Source of the DNA: Crambe crambe
Lineage: Eukaryota > Porifera > Demospongiae > Poecilosclerida > Crambeidae
Direction: 5' to 3'
NCBI GenBank assembly: GCA_963924555.1
Contig: OZ004597.1
Coordinates: 3,118,404-3,182,403 of the forward strand
Length of the DNA: 64,000 nt
A program made the position numbers and the translations under genes. Positions 16,306 to 30,500 of this stretch are shown piece after piece. The first letter of the stretch is position 1. Each line of letters begins with the position of its first letter. Under the pieces are notes generated by a model. The model worked only from the letters and a program-made list of their open reading frames with translations. It ran no database searches and was not told the origin of the DNA.

Positions 16306-16404
16306 ACGTTCGTTCTGCAACTAGTATGCTCTAGCTAGCTGGCTAGCTACACTTGAATTCTACTGCCACATGTTACTGCTAAGACCACAGTGGGATTAAG
16401 AAAG
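16306..16404. promoter_or_regulatory. Bidirectional promoter region, MEAF6 / NDUFAF4
   Basis: Only 99 bp lie between divergent start codons, holding a run of CTAGCTAGCTGG-type repeats and no obvious TATA box. Inferred from geometry. Confidence 0.5.
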
Positions 16405-19400
16405 ATGGGTTCGGTACTGGCTAGAATTAGTAGATCTACAGCAACCCGTTCAGCCGTCAACATTAAAAGACCTCCACCGCCTCAACATGGTAAGTACGTA
16501 TTATTTTGACTGATAGGTAGGTGAACCACGTGGCTTAAATAGCATATACTGCTGTTACATATGTTCATGTTGTGCAAGGTTTTAATGTCCTGTGCTTTTG
16601 ACGATCATTACCAATTTAAGTAGATACAGGGACTCCATAATGATATGTAACCAAATCATGTAATCTATAGAATTCCATACTATGGTCACGAGAAAATAAC
16701 ATGCTCTTCGATCAATGAGGTCTCAAAACGAGTCTTAGCATTCTTGAGATTCTAAGAAATATAATATTAATCCTTCCTCCAGCTCACCCCTCCAGTTCAA
16801 CTGTTGGATAACATTGCAGTGTTGTTTACCACTGAATGATGATTAAAGGTGTCATCATGTTCTTGCTGTATTGTAGGGCTCACTCTGTTTGGGGCCAGGA
16901 ATGTCACATAATAGGGAATGGCTTGCATTGTGTGAAATATTATACATTCTTCAGCTATTCTGTAGAACTGTACACCTTTGATCATGTGCTCTCTCTGTAA
17001 CGTTCACTGTATGTTGTGCAAATTTTGGATTGATGATGCAGTAAAGTGTATGAGAGAGAGAGAGAGAGATGTCGTATATCCTGGTGTTGATTTGGTGCAG
17101 CTGCTTTGGGTTGATGTGATAGGAGTCACAGGAGTAGTTGGTTCAGTTTATTGTGTTGCATGGGATGAATTGGAAACCTCATCAATAAATGACTGAAGCA
17201 CTGGTATCCACAGTATTTAGGGTGCTGGTTGATATCAAACTAATTTTGATCGAATTGGGCCCTCGTTATTTCTAGTTCCAAAAAGTGGAGGCAAGGGGGA
17301 GACGTTTTTTCCCCTCCTGAAAATGATCCCCCCTCAAATTCATTAGCCCCCCTGATTTTTGGGGGGATAATTTCAATATTCAACCATAGCTGCTTGTAAC
17401 CAATAAAGTAGTTATGAGGGTTTCAAAGTAAGGGAGGGCAGGTGGGCAGAGAAGGACCCCAGGAGGGAGGGCAGGTGGGCAGAGAAGGACCCCAGGAGGG
17501 AGGGCAGGTGGACAGAGAAGGACCCCAGAAGGGAGGGCAGGTGGGCAGAGAAAGACCCCAAGTCAGTAAGTAAGGGAGGGCAGATGGGCAGAGAAAGACT
17601 CCAGGTCAGAGGGTGAAGAGAGGAGGGAAGTGTGTTATTATTATTGTAAGTGCCGGGATTTAGGCAGAGAAAAGAGATCAGGACTATACATGCATACATT
17701 ACGGGAGGAATGACGTACCATGTGTTGGGAGTGTGTGCTGAGAATTTTGAAGTAGCTGGTAAAGTGATGAATTTCCCACATGAAGAAATCCTTTGATGTA
17801 CCCATAACTCATAATTACAACATTAGTCCTTCAGATGGCCACCCTAATTATACATCCTAGCGAGTAACTAAGTCAAGTTATATAATTATTCGTGTGAGTT
17901 ATTTTGAAGAGCAACAGATTTTCTCTCTAATTAAACAGAGATTTTTCCCCTAGTGGGCTGACTCAGATCTGAAGCGCTACAATCATTCGGTGATGTAATT
18001 ATGGAGATCAAACGGAGACACTTCCCTTACTCTCCTCTGATGTATATTTGCTGCAATGTGTGGTATGCGATGGAGGGTACACACTTTGTAGAGCAGGCCT
18101 GGCAGCTGCAGGTGCTTCTGGGGGGGTGGCATTTTGAGATTGTGATATCAGAGATTCTTTACATTGTCTTTTTTTTTTAATTTCTTGTTTAGTGGCTACT
18201 AGTTAGAGACTCTAATATATACAGTAACAGCTTGCATTATTAAATTGTGCACAATCAGCATCAAACCAGCTGGTATTTTCCCTCCATTAAAGTTTAAAGT
18301 GCACTCGATGTGTCTCTGTTGACACAAAACTTGACCTTCAGGACAAAAACATTCTGCACATACACAATAGATCCCTTCGTTTACCTTGACTTAATCCCTA
18401 ATATGAGGCCACCCCTTTAATTAGGGAGGTGTTATGGAATGCCTAATCCCAACATGAAGCCATCCTTCCCCCCCATAAATAAGGGTACATACTTGCTCCT
18501 ATGGTGGATTAAGGTAGGACCACTCCCCCTGACTCTCCAATTAGCAACACATTTTTTTCCCAGAGAAATGAATTCTTTCAACCCCTAAAATGAAGTCAAG
18601 GGCACATATTTTTGTTCCAAAGGCGTCACATTTCTATGTTAGATGCCTAAATTGGACAGTAAACAACTTGTTTTTACAATATGCAAAATCCCCACACAGT
18701 CTCTCTAATTTTTCGATCCAATTATAAGTTATGTTTCTGTAGTTATGAGTTTTTTTAATTTCACTTCATATCCTCACATGGTGAGTGTGGACATGATTAT
18801 ATGCAAAATCTTGTATCCGTGTGCTGGCCACCTATATTATTATTCCTACAGGAAACACATCAGCCACTTGGCTGATTAAAAATAGTACTCGAGTGGAAGT
18901 CTAAAGTAGAAGCTTATTAAAGGCATTTCTTTTGATCATGATACTTTCTAAGGTGTGGAGTATTGAATATGAGTAATTTGAGGAATTCTTTTTGATCTCT
19001 CTGCTACTGGTTCCTCAAATCGTAAATATATGATTCTTCCGAAGATTACCCTTTGCATCTTCTTTGCTTTTGCTGCATGGCTGGTAGAAATCTGGTAGAG
19101 ATCCTGGATCTATTTCTTATCTGCGCAGTTGTATAACACTTGCACTAGATGACATTGACAGACCATGTACGTAATTTGACAGCTGATAAGATATCTCTTG
19201 TTGAAACACAATGAAGTGTGGTTTAAACTATTGGCTGCTAGCTGTAAAGATACCCTCAACAAGAATGGTGTCATGCTTTATGTAGCATCAAGTTCTTCTT
19301 CCCTCTTTCGCTCCTTGCTGCCAAATGTGGGCTATCTGACACTGGATTTATTGAGGTGTGAAGTTACAAGAAAACATGAAACTTGTATCTAATGATTAAG

Positions 19401-22400
19401 ATTCCACTTTATCTCAATTATAGATAAAATTTTGGCTTCATTTTCTGTGCCTATGTTTTAGCTCTAACAAGGAAAAGTACATGCAATGTTGAGAGTGAAA
19501 GGACAATTCATCATAATGGCACCTTGTCCACAGAATAAACATTGCATTTCTGTACTACAGTTTAAAGATAAGGCGGGATCCAATAATTATGATCATCTGG
19601 TCAGACACGCTGAAATGTGGTCAGCCATTTGGTCGAAAGAGACCAGTCCTTAGTTTCAGTATTGATGTAGTTGTCGTTGTTTTTTCAGGTGTGCATTATT
19701 TTCTCTTCTTAAACTTCCTCACCTGCTACCCTGGGGGTATGAACCACAATCCTATAAGGTAGAACTTAAAAAGGACCACCATGGAAGTGGCCAATTGTGT
19801 TTCTACCAGTGGGCCAAGTGTGTTCTACCAGTGGCATGGTAAGGTGTCTGTATGAGTGTAAAAATTATGTCTTGGGTAGTAGGCAAGGGGAGGTGTCATT
19901 TCTGTACTGCTAGACTATACTGTATGAGTATAGATGCCTGCCTAGCCTACCTCCATCTCTGCACTATACTGAATTTTAGAAAGAAAGCTTTAAAAAATAA
20001 AATTAAAAAAAAAGATGTACCAATCCATTAAGATTAAGTAAAAAAAGCAGCTGCTTTTGGGCTATAATCTCCTAATCAGACTTATTATTATGACCTTGAG
20101 GGGACTAGGTCTAGCCTAGGTTGTGCTCTAGCCGGACCATAGCTAGCTGGTTGCTAGGAATACTGTACCCTCCTTTCTCTGTATATGGCCTAGAAATTGA
20201 AGGTTGCCACTAACTATAACTTGACCTGGCTGCAACGCAACACACCCCTGGAGGATTGACTGGTATACCTGTTGTGTACTGGTTCAACGACTTGAGTCAG
20301 ACAGGGAGACAGACTCAATCAACAGCAAGCAAGTAGCTCCATCTGTTATGGCAATTGAGGGAGGCAGTATAACATTAAGTTTGACAGATTGTCAGGTGCA
20401 AGTACATTAGCCACATACTGGCTCATCTGATTTGCCTTGTGGGGACATGATATGACTATAGGTAAAATAACACTATTCTCTGTACTATTAAATTTTAAAG
20501 GGTGTTTCTATTTTTATCTGTCAGTAAATTAAATTGTGGGTGTTCACAGGTCGTGATCTCTCTTTCTTGGTTTAATTTCTGGTCTTGTAACCCCCCCAGT
20601 TCCTTGATAAGCATAATTAATTGTGTCTTCACACACTTATGCTAATATGGGATATGAGAATTGCAGTATTGCATATATGCAAGCTACCAGCACACCTCCA
20701 GTTCAGCCTACAGTGCCAAGCATGGTGGGCATTCAATTGCCCGTGCCACACTAACACTGCTATCAATACAGTATGCAGCAGTTGTGTGTAATCACCCCAT
20801 TAAGGTTATAAATACTGATGTGCTGGATTCCTCTTTAAGTAATGGGTAGGAACTTTCTCTTCAATAATAATTGAAAGGGTGATGGTTCAGGGTCGATCAT
20901 TCGCAGTACATCTTCATGATTTTGAGCGCACTTTCCCATAACCTCTGCTGGTACTGTATAGTGAGAACCTAATACTTCATTCCTATCGTAAACCCAGACA
21001 CATTCCCATGCCTTGAACCACCTCAGGCACATTCCTGTTCAGCTCTGGGCTCATTCCTATGCCTTTGACACAAAATCACATTGCCTTGAGCCCTGGGGCA
21101 AAATTCCCAAAACTGTGTTTCGTGAGAACACATGCATTGGTTCACAAGCCTCTCTCTCTCTATCTCTCTAAGCAGCCCGAGGGGCTTACAATCCAGACAT
21201 TCTTGGCCCTGTTTAGAGCCTGGGAAACAGGTCAAGGTGGTAATTAATAAGGATTGTTGTGTGTTTACGCGTTTCTCAATGGAAAACCGTTCTTTGTTGA
21301 GGGCTTGGAATTCTTTATCGATGAGTGCTAATTGAAGGATGAACTCATTTCTGTAGCAAATACTTTACAGAGAAGTAACAGTTGCAGAGCCAGAGGAGCA
21401 TGCCAGATTAAGTCAGGAATTGACTTCAGAATGCAGGTTTCTACACATTGGGCACAACAGTGGCCATTTCGGCCCCCAGTCAGCAATTTTGCCATCATCA
21501 TGCACATCATCAATCTTCCTTTTCTCTACAAGAACACAAGTTCTGTATCTACTAATAGTGGGTGTGGCCAAAGGAAATGGCATTTTGTCCATCTGAGAAT
21601 GGAAGTTGGGATAATACATATTATGGTCTATCCTTGCAAATTGGATGCAAATTGTATGCTATCCTTGCAAATTGTATGGCATTACATGGCATTTCCTTGC
21701 AAATTGCGGTATTTTTGCTATCCTTGCAAATTGTATGGCATGTCTATGTTCATGAGTGTAAATTCATTCATAAATTTTCATTATCACATCAAATTTGATG
21801 ATGGTAGGGGAGAGGGTTTAATCAAGGGGATCTACTGTTTTCCTGGTGGAATAATGTTCCCCAAGCCCATTAAATAAAGTATTCCAATAGAGGTATACCA
21901 ACAGGTACACCATAATCCCTTAAGATATCCCCCCAGTAAGATATTCCCATTGAGATACCCTTATTAAATGTCTCCATGGAAATCGAGATGTCTTGATAGT
22001 GGAGATATTCTTTTATTGAGGTGTGTGTCTTCCTTATTAAGGTGTCTCCATTGAAATCCTTAATGTCTTGATGATGGAGATGTCTTCCAAGTTTAATGAT
22101 ACTTCTATGCTGTGCAGGGGGTGGAAGTCAGACGGACAATATGCACCGACCAAATCAGGAGTTGCTGGATAGACTCAAGGACGTGTATGTCAGCTCCACC
22201 ACCGATGTGGTCTCTGTAAGTACCAGGGACATCCCCACTCAAGTATAGTACTGCCATTTAATGTTGAGGAGGGTCTGGGAGGGAGTGATTTATTGATGCT
22301 GGTGTAGGAACAAGATAAGTGCTCTCAATGTATGAGGTGTTCTTGGACATTTATTGGAAGCCAATGCTACTCAACACTCCCTTTGGATCAGACAGTGATT

Positions 22401-24003
22401 GAAGTGTCCATGCATTAAGCAGGTTCATTAAGAACTCCATATATATAGCTCTATACTGTTGGTTCCATAAATAATTCTGTTTGAGTGCCTGTAGGCATTA
22501 TGTGGAAACTTCTATTCTTTCAGGATTTTATGCAATATAATAATATTATTATAGGAAATTTTTGTGGAGTAAAAATTATAAAGGTTCACACTTCACGAAA
22601 ATATACCCCCATGGATATTTTGATGTGATTCTAGGAAGTTATGGTTCTCTCCTTTCCCAATTTTTCTATCTCTTTGTTATGATAATCAGCAGCTCTCTAA
22701 AAGGCTCCTATTTACAATGAAGAAGTAGTAAATATGATCCAAATCAGAATGAGAGATCATCCTCCCAAAATCTTCAATCGATCGGGACCATTTGAGGCAG
22801 TAATCGTCCCAGAATCTTAAACTTTAGGTTCATTGCATTGAGCCAGTATTATAGATTCTCTGTTGTACGCAAACTGTTCATTTCTGGCTGGTAGTCACAA
22901 GATTTAGGGAATGGGTGGCTAGTCGAAGGTTGAGAAATAGCTGGAATAGATACTGTTGGGACATGGTGGAGTGGCCTTATTAATAGAGAAGTGGTCTCTT
23001 TAGGGAGGTTGAAAATAGCTGTTAGAGTTCATGCAACTTCAATTGACATGGTTTATGCATACTACTATTTCTCAAATGGATTAGACACCCACAGTATTTC
23101 TTTCAGGGCTTATGTTTAATTCAATGAAGACCCCCTTGGAATACCCCTTGGCCTGGTATTTTGGCTCCAAGCCTATTAGGCCAGCCTTGAACAGGTGGTC
23201 CCTGAGATATTGATGTCTCTTAGCAGTAGTGACTCTAAGGCAACCCTTTTGGAATGCTGTGGAATGTAGCCTGGCTTGTTATGATCAATTATTAACTTGC
23301 CATTTGCATGCATTGGTGTGCTGTATGCTCAATAGTGCACTCTGGGTTCAATTCTCAGCTACAGATATGCTGATTGCTAACTAGCTGTAGCAAGAGAGCC
23401 AGCATTCTTACCCAGTGGGTGAGAATTCTGCCTTCAGAGTGTGTGGAATTCCTGGTATGTCACTGGCTGTGTTGAATTTAGTTTCATGGCTGACCCTGGA
23501 ATGTCAGCAATGCTGTTAAAAGTACAATGTTATTCTTGACCTACAACTCTTTATAAAGTTTACTGAGAGGTGTTGCTAGGCAAACATTGGGGTCAATATG
23601 ACTGACCACAGCATTCCCCTGTGTTTATTGTTCTGAACCCGCTCAAGCTGAGGGAGTAGTTTTAACAACATCTTTCTTTCCCTCTGTGAATACCATTTTG
23701 TGGTTTCTTTCTGTTGCCCTGACAGCAAGGCTAGATATCTTGTTTTGCTATTATTAGACAACCATCAGAAGCTATGAAACTTTTAATTTTATCAAAAAGA
23801 CTGAAGTTTAAGAGTAACAAAGAAGTTTATTTTTATCAAAGACTTTAAGGTCTATTTGAAATACACTGTGAAGCATAGCCAGCTTGATTCTGTTGCCATG
23901 GTCATGCATGGAAGCATCTTAGCTTTGGTAGTATGGTTGCTTAGCTTATCTTTTCTTTCATATAGGCTTTATGGATTTAGACAACATGGCTAAGAATGTC
24001 ATG

Positions 24004-24063
<60 letters not shown>

Positions 24064-27000
24064 CTCTCTCTCTGAAATTATGATGGTTATTTTAAGGAAA
24101 TGCTGACTAATCAAATTGGACCTCTTGTTTCCAGCCAGTGAGTTGTGTATTCCTCACAGGTCTACTGTTTCATGACCTTGAGGTGACCTCAGTAACCAGA
24201 GACTCATACTTCCAGTGTTATTATTTCAGAATGAGGAACTTCTTTCATCATGGCATGTTAACGATAGGCAGTCAACTGGTCTGGAATTTGACCCCAAGAA
24301 TGCTTGTAGTGGGAAATGGGGAGCCTGTGTGCAGGATGAGCTTAATAAATGAATTTAAAGGGATCAATGGATTAAACCTTCAATGAGGATTTGGGAGAAG
24401 TTTAATAAAGGAATGTGGTTATAAGGAACTCAATTTCTCCCCCATCAAAGAGGTATGCAGACTGCCAAAAAAAAAAAAAAAAATTCAGGCTGGCAAAAAA
24501 TGGGTAGGGTCTTACTCTATCGAATTACACCAGTAGCCTACAAGAAACCCACATGCTTACATCCCTCCCTTCCAATTAGTATGACATGCAACTTGGTGCA
24601 CTTACTGCTAGCATTTAGCAGCTGGAACCCAATCAAAATTCAGGCGTGCAAACTAGGCAATTTTACACGTATTTTGACTCTGACATGACATGCTTGCTGA
24701 GGCATGCATTTAAGTCCTTGGACAGACAATACCATATGTGGAGTCGTGTTCTTCCCAGGTAATAAGTTTAGCTAGTACAGTAATGTATGCAAACAGATGC
24801 TCCTTTGTACCGAGAAAAAAATTTCAAGTGTGAAATGTATAAGCTCCTTATTAATAGAACTATCATTATAGTATAAAACCTAATCTCACTGATCAAAGAA
24901 GAAGAATCAAACATTTTCAATCTTGGGTTTTTTATTTTTTTATTTTTTGAATAGTTGATCATAACAAGCGAGTTAATAATGATTAATTGTCATTACCAGA
25001 GATGCAAGGTCAGTAATTTTTGGGGCACATGTCTCAGTAATCTTATATCCCTTGTGGTGTGCTAGAAACGTGGTCCAGCTGAGTAGCAGCTGCTCAAGTA
25101 ATTAAAGAAGCACTCTTACATCTTGTTGGAATGTACCATAAATCATATTGGATGATGATTTCCCCCATAAACTGCTGTAGAATTTGGCCCTTGGAGAAAT
25201 ACTTGAGGTAATTATAGTGCACTTGACATAGTCAACTACATTACTGCAGTCCCTGAGAACCACTCAGAGAATATGGAGTTATGATCTTTAAGTGCTTCAG
25301 TACACACCTTATTAAAACTCTATCCCCTAAGCCCTGAAAACCTTGAATTACATGATGTTCTACTCTGCTTGATGTTTTTGCATATCATTTGCACAGGCAG
25401 GGACCCTTTTTATCATTACTAGCATTTGTATGGTAGACAACACTTATTGCATGCCACTCAATAAACGAGTGTCGAACAACAGGACGGGACATTTTCTAAT
25501 CAAAATTGCCACGTGCTTTGTCAGGACGTGTCTTGCCAGTAATGCACTATTGACTTCTTACCAGAACATTGATATGTGTATTCTTCACACTGTAATGGAT
25601 GTGTGTACATTTTTTTCTTTCATCATTTCAGAGGGCACCCCCTGATAATTATAGAGGTCATCCTCTTTAGAAGACATGATTGTGGGACATCACTTGCACC
25701 CTGATAATTATAGAGGTCATCCTCTTTAGAAGACATGATTATTAATAATATGGTCTTATTTTGGGACATCTCCTTAGAAGACGTGAAGTTTTACTTACCC
25801 GACATTCTTGGGCTATTATACTCAGCTTCTCTGTCCATGAGACTAGACAAGACTTATTCCTCAAGGAGTCTCACTTCTTCCTCAATTATCTCATCAATTC
25901 TAGAGCCTTAGAAGCCACCAAGTCACTCTCAGCATCAAAAGAATCCCAGGACATCAAGAAAGACACTATACATGGAAATTAGTCTGGAGAACATGCTCGT
26001 TGAGTTGAGGAGGCATTTTGGTGCAGTAGATCATTAGGATGAACCCACTAAAGTATTTCAGTGCCACTCTCTGTTAGAGGTTTTGAGGAATCTGGGGTTC
26101 TGCTGTCTGTTGTAGAGGTTGTGAGGGATCTGGGGTTCCGCTGTCTGTTGTAGAGGTTTTTGCATTTCAAGGAATCTTGAGGGATTCCTCTTGATCTGTC
26201 AATTCACAGTAGTATTACAGCCTTAAGACTTTCTCCGGCATGCTGATGTAGGAGTTCTAGAATTGCAGATACATCATGTCACTGAATTAACAGCGAGAAA
26301 CTTGTCTCCATCATTTCCTAGAGAATGGAACCGCAATTTTAAGTGGCCTGTATTTCACTTTATACTGCATTTCCAAGGCTGTAGCCCTTGTCCTAGTGTC
26401 TCCATAAAGAGGTCTCTTGGACACTCGGGCTTCTTAGGTTTGTAACTTGACATGTATACTACACCTGATTATGTTCCAGTATTCTCACACTTTATAGCAT
26501 TCATTGAAGTTTATTTTGCCCCTTGACCCTTGATCATTCACTATAACTCCTATAACTTTCTTAATTCTTAACCAAATTTTGAATTTCAAATACCAGCAGA
26601 GAGAGCGGATAATCAGCTCTCTATTGATGCATTAAACTAAGAAAGTTATAGCAGTTATAGTGAATGATCAAGGGGCAAGGTGAATGCAAATAGACTTTAG
26701 TTAGTGTGAATCTAGTTAGAGAAAAAAACCTGTTTATATCCCATAATAATAATACAGATTCCTCCCACATTTCGAGATAATTAATTCGTTAATATGAGAC
26801 TCTTTTTATCTGAATTCCTTCGATCTTTTCAGAGAAAGTATTCAGCATGGCATGTGACTCATATCATTAAAGTGCGTGTTTATTATAACTCTAATGCTTA
26901 AGATTCAGAGAAGTGTAGTATGCATGCTACCTTCTGAATTTGATTGTAACTATCTGCGTGCAGACCATTATTACTCACTTTTCCATGGCAACCACTTAAA

Positions 27001-27579
27001 TGGGTTCATGGCTTGCAGGCAGCATTACTCCAAGTCTTTTTTATGGGTTCATAGTCCACCTGGTGGCATGCAAGGTGCAACAAGGGTTCATAGTCTAAAG
27101 GTTAAATTGTGTGATGATAATGTTATGTTAATGGTTGCTTTTAACACTTCCAACTTTAATATTCCCATAGTTTTAAGTGTGCCATTAAGTAATACCATAA
27201 AATATCATTGAAAAATTTTAATAACTCAATGAAGCAGCCATTGAATAAACACTATTTCTCACTGTAGCAAACGAATCCATATGCTTCAGAGCGAGTAGAG
27301 ACCAAGAATAAGCTCCCTCAAGAAAGAAGAAGTCAAGATACTGACAACTTTGTCCTTCCCAAAGCCTCTGAAGGCTACCTGACCATAGATCAACTCATAG
27401 ATGTATTTGAAAAGCAAAAAATGAATCGGGAGGAATGGACACCTGCCAGAGTGTCCAGTGTGTATAATATTGATCAAAGTGATGCTGAGAACTTGCTGAA
27501 GTTCTTCGACAGCTACAAAGTGGTGGGAAGATTCAAGCGACAGGACCCAGAGATGGCCTTGCATCATCTCACAGAGTAA
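16405..27579 (+). CDS. NDUFAF4: NDUFAF4, mitochondrial complex I assembly factor, 164 aa, two giant introns
   Basis: Assembly factor for NADH dehydrogenase (complex I). Exons: 16405-16489, 22118-22215, 27268-27579; 165 codons. It starts MGSVLARI, keeping the Gly2 that is myristoylated in human NDUFAF4. Exon 2 carries LLDRLKDVYVSS, matching the human FLKDVYVDS region. Exon 3 carries FVLPKASEGYLTIDQLIDVF, EEWTPARV and NLLKFFDSYKV, matching the human C-terminal half. Human is 175 aa. Phases join correctly (1 then 0) with GTAAGT donors. The introns are 5.6 and 5.05 kb, about ten times the local norm, and full of repeats. No nested gene could be supported in them. Assignment rests on two conserved blocks, so it is slightly less certain than its neighbours. 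Confidence 0.88.
17425..17630. repeat. 33-bp GC-rich minisatellite
   Basis: About five copies of a unit of roughly 33 bp containing GGGAGGGCAGGTGGGCAGAG and AAGGACCCC, the last two more diverged. Confidence 0.85.
21617..21745. repeat. Short tandem repeat, CTATCCTTGCAAATTGTATGG unit
   Basis: Four to five imperfect copies of a 20-35 bp unit centred on CCTTGCAAATTGTATGGCA, in NDUFAF4 intron 1. Confidence 0.8.
24001..24073. repeat. (CT)n microsatellite
   Basis: Over 30 CT units with an ATCTAT interruption, on the sense strand of NDUFAF4 intron 2. Confidence 0.95.
26516..26684. mobile_element. Fold-back / MITE-like inverted-repeat element
   Basis: A left arm with CCTTGATCATTCACTATAAC and a right arm with GTTATAGTGAATGATCAAGG form nearly perfect inverted repeats of 36 bp or more, extended imperfectly outward through TTGCCCC/GGGGCAA. 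The spacer is about 75 bp. No coding capacity. The transposon class is not determined, and no clear target-site duplication was identified. Confidence 0.7.
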
Positions 27580-30500
27580 CTTATCGATACTCTTCCACAC
27601 AGTTTACATATCACATTAAGTTTATATATATAAATCGGCCATGCTCCTTAAATGCAACTCATCTCTATAATGATAAATTATTCAGTGGTTTAATACTACC
27701 TTACAGAACAAGCATAAATTTACAAGTGAGTTTTTGACACTCTGTTTTTAAATGACTCGGATTGCTTTGATCCTGAGATGGTTGCAGATATATTGAGAGA
27801 GGTACAAACATTTAGTACAATAACTATCAGTGCTTGTGTGTCCAGGCATTTCGTTACATAAATGACTAGAATGGCAACAGGTATTCGACTGCCTGAAAGG
27901 TATTTAAAAGGTTCCAGTGATTTGCAAAAATAAACCGGCTTAATGGCATAGTGTAATGGAGGACATCTCCAGTGAGGTCTGATGGAGTTGTGTGTGTGTC
28001 CTGTGTGGTGTGTGTGTCCTGTGAGGTATTTGGAGGACCTAAAAGGACAAGATAGCTAAATACCTTTGATGGACAGGGGAAGATTCTTTACGATATAAGT
28101 GTGTGTGTGTGTGGTAAATGCTATCCATCTTGATAGATGATTATTGTGTTCAGTTACCATCCAATGTCGAACTAGAGGCTCTGTTATCAAAGCAGTTAAA
28201 TGACAGGGGTTCATGGAGTAATGAGTATGTGATGTAGCATTTCCTGTAACATTTACACTTCACTCAATCACTTCCTGTAACAAAAATTAATACTTCCTGT
28301 GCTGTGGTGGCCGTGGTGATGGTGGAAATGAAATACTGATTATGTAATTCATACTTATCAACCTCATGTCTCAAGCATTTGGGTTGATTCATAGATGCTC
28401 TTAAATTGGTACACAAATATTGAGTAGGTCCACACCAAGGTATGGCCCAAATTAGCAGCCATTTGCCATGTAAACACTCACCATAATGGACCGGTAGACA
28501 CAAACATGTTGTGTCATAAGTATGTGTGTGGCTCATATGTACTCACTGCTCTGCTCCCTGTGTGAGCCACTCTGGAAAGAAAATATGCTTAGAATCAAGT
28601 CTCCTATCCAAATGTGATTAACTCCCCGCCTACCTGTATCATAATACACTGAATAACTTATAACAGCCTTAACAGTGTACACATAATATGGATCTACCTT
28701 ATTGCGCCCACACAGACTTATCGTCTACAGCTGAGCATCTTAATGATGAATACTTCGTACAGGTTCTATGAATACCATATTTAGAATGAATACAATTTGA
28801 GTAACCCCTACTAATATTTAACTCTCAAGATGATCCCAAGGATGGGGAGCAGTCATGCATGTGTGGAATCAAGTTATATCCCAGTACTGCATGGTATCAC
28901 TTGATCGTATCCCAGTATGGAACTCGAAAACTTTTAACTTAATTCAAGTTTTCTCTAAATGAGATGTGCTATAGTTCCCTTGGTGATATAGTCCCAGTAT
29001 AGCAATATATAATTATAGTGGTTATGGAATACAGAATAACTCTTGTAACCCTATGAGACGCACTACAAATGAGCATTGATGGTATGTAGTATGTTGTCTA
29101 AAACTTAGAGGAAGAATTCTAATCTTTCCAAATTTGAATAGCGGTGGAATTATATAGAAGTTGGTCTAATATGCGAAATTCCAAAGTGGTTGTGTATAAT
29201 ATAGAGTAAATTATAGAGGTTATCCTCATCAGAATAATTATGTATGATAGAGGAGGTCAACCATTCAGTCAAGTTCTCTTTATCTAACTGACTGTGCACT
29301 TTCAAGTAAAACACTATTGTAAGTTAGTCAACTAACCAGCAATAACTGGGAAGGCAGAAGAATGGAGGAAGTCTGGGCAGTCTTATAGATCTTAAATGCC
29401 AGGTGTACAGAATAAGGAGGGCAAGAGTTTCTCATAGTTTCAGCTGTAGGTTCCTGAAGTGTTACCATGCCAATCAGTGTGGAATGTACAGATAAGAGTG
29501 GACTCATGCATTAGATGATTACAATGTCAGTGGATAACTTGGTGGAACAGATGCTACCTTTGGCTTTGTTTTCTTTTTGGTCTTTTATCCATCTGGGTAT
29601 TTTCTCACGGATCATGAGTAGATCTACCTATTATGACTACCGCTTATGGAAATTCCTACTACACATGGTGCATTCCTTTGGTTAGTATGGGCACATGCTA
29701 GCGGCTTGTTATAATCTCTGCTAGCATGTAACAATCTCTTAGTATCTGCACCCACTGACTATTATGTACTGTACAACAATAGATTTAATATTCCTCGCCT
29801 CTTAGACTAGACAAAGGCTTGTTGCTAATACAGTAATTACAATTATCTCTGAATAGCAGCTGAGTCTGGATTTGAGAGCATGTTACTACCCATCCAATAC
29901 TTAAAATATGCGTTAGGCAGCCACTTCTGTGACAAAGTCCCCCCCCCCCCCCCCCCATTTAGAAGTAGTGTGTTGGTTAATGCATTGGTCTAAGTTTACT
30001 CCGTTAATGGCTGTCTGAGAGCCAATACCCTAATCCTCTTTCTCCCGGGCCTCCACGTACCTTAAGCAGCCAGGTAACTGGTTTTTGAATTCTCCTCTAT
30101 TACTTGTAATTGTTGGTATGTTAGATGAAGGAGGGAGGAGGGAGTAATAGAATCACTGACAAATACGTAAATGGTATTTCATTAGTGTCTTAGTGGAATG
30201 TATGAAGGGTGAGATCATGAAGAAGGAGCTGTGTTGAAGTTGTGTGTTCATTGATTATTAGCTAATAACAAGAGGCCTCCTTTCGGATCAATGAGCTGGT
30301 GATGGAGGGAGTCGGCAATGCATTCAATAAGATAGCTCTATAGACTCTTACAAGGATGATGCAAATAAAGAGTCGAACTTGTGAGGCAAGAGTTGTTCTG
30401 CCATTCCTTTCAAAGGCATTATCTTTCCCAGGCATTAGCTATTAATTGTTGCAAACTTCATCTCAGATGAGCTGGTAAAATAGGGAAATTCACTGGAATT

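Larger units (their letters stand above)
16490..22117 (+). other. NDUFAF4 intron 1 (5.6 kb), no nested gene seen
   Basis: Contains a minisatellite at 17425-17630, AT-rich unique DNA, a diverged CTAATTAGGG-type repeat zone at 18380-18560, and TTGCAAATTGTATGGCAT repeats at 21617-21745. The longest open frame (21332-21877) runs through those repeats and has no recognisable domain. Confidence 0.7.
22216..27267 (+). other. NDUFAF4 intron 2 (5.05 kb), no nested gene seen
   Basis: Holds a CT microsatellite at 24001-24073, poly-A at 24467-24483, direct duplications at 25620-25740 (about 55 bp) and 26090-26165, and an inverted-repeat element at 26516-26684. Otherwise AT-rich DNA with no supported exon. 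Confidence 0.7.

Noticed and set aside
21332-21877. 181-codon open frame in NDUFAF4 intron 1
   Set aside because: Runs through the TTGCAAATTGTATGG tandem repeat, which produces the repeated CKL peptide; no domain, and no splice or homology support.
23330-23365. GGGTTCAATTCTCAGC, resembling a tRNA T-loop
   Set aside because: No matching acceptor stem, D-arm or anticodon arm could be found around it.
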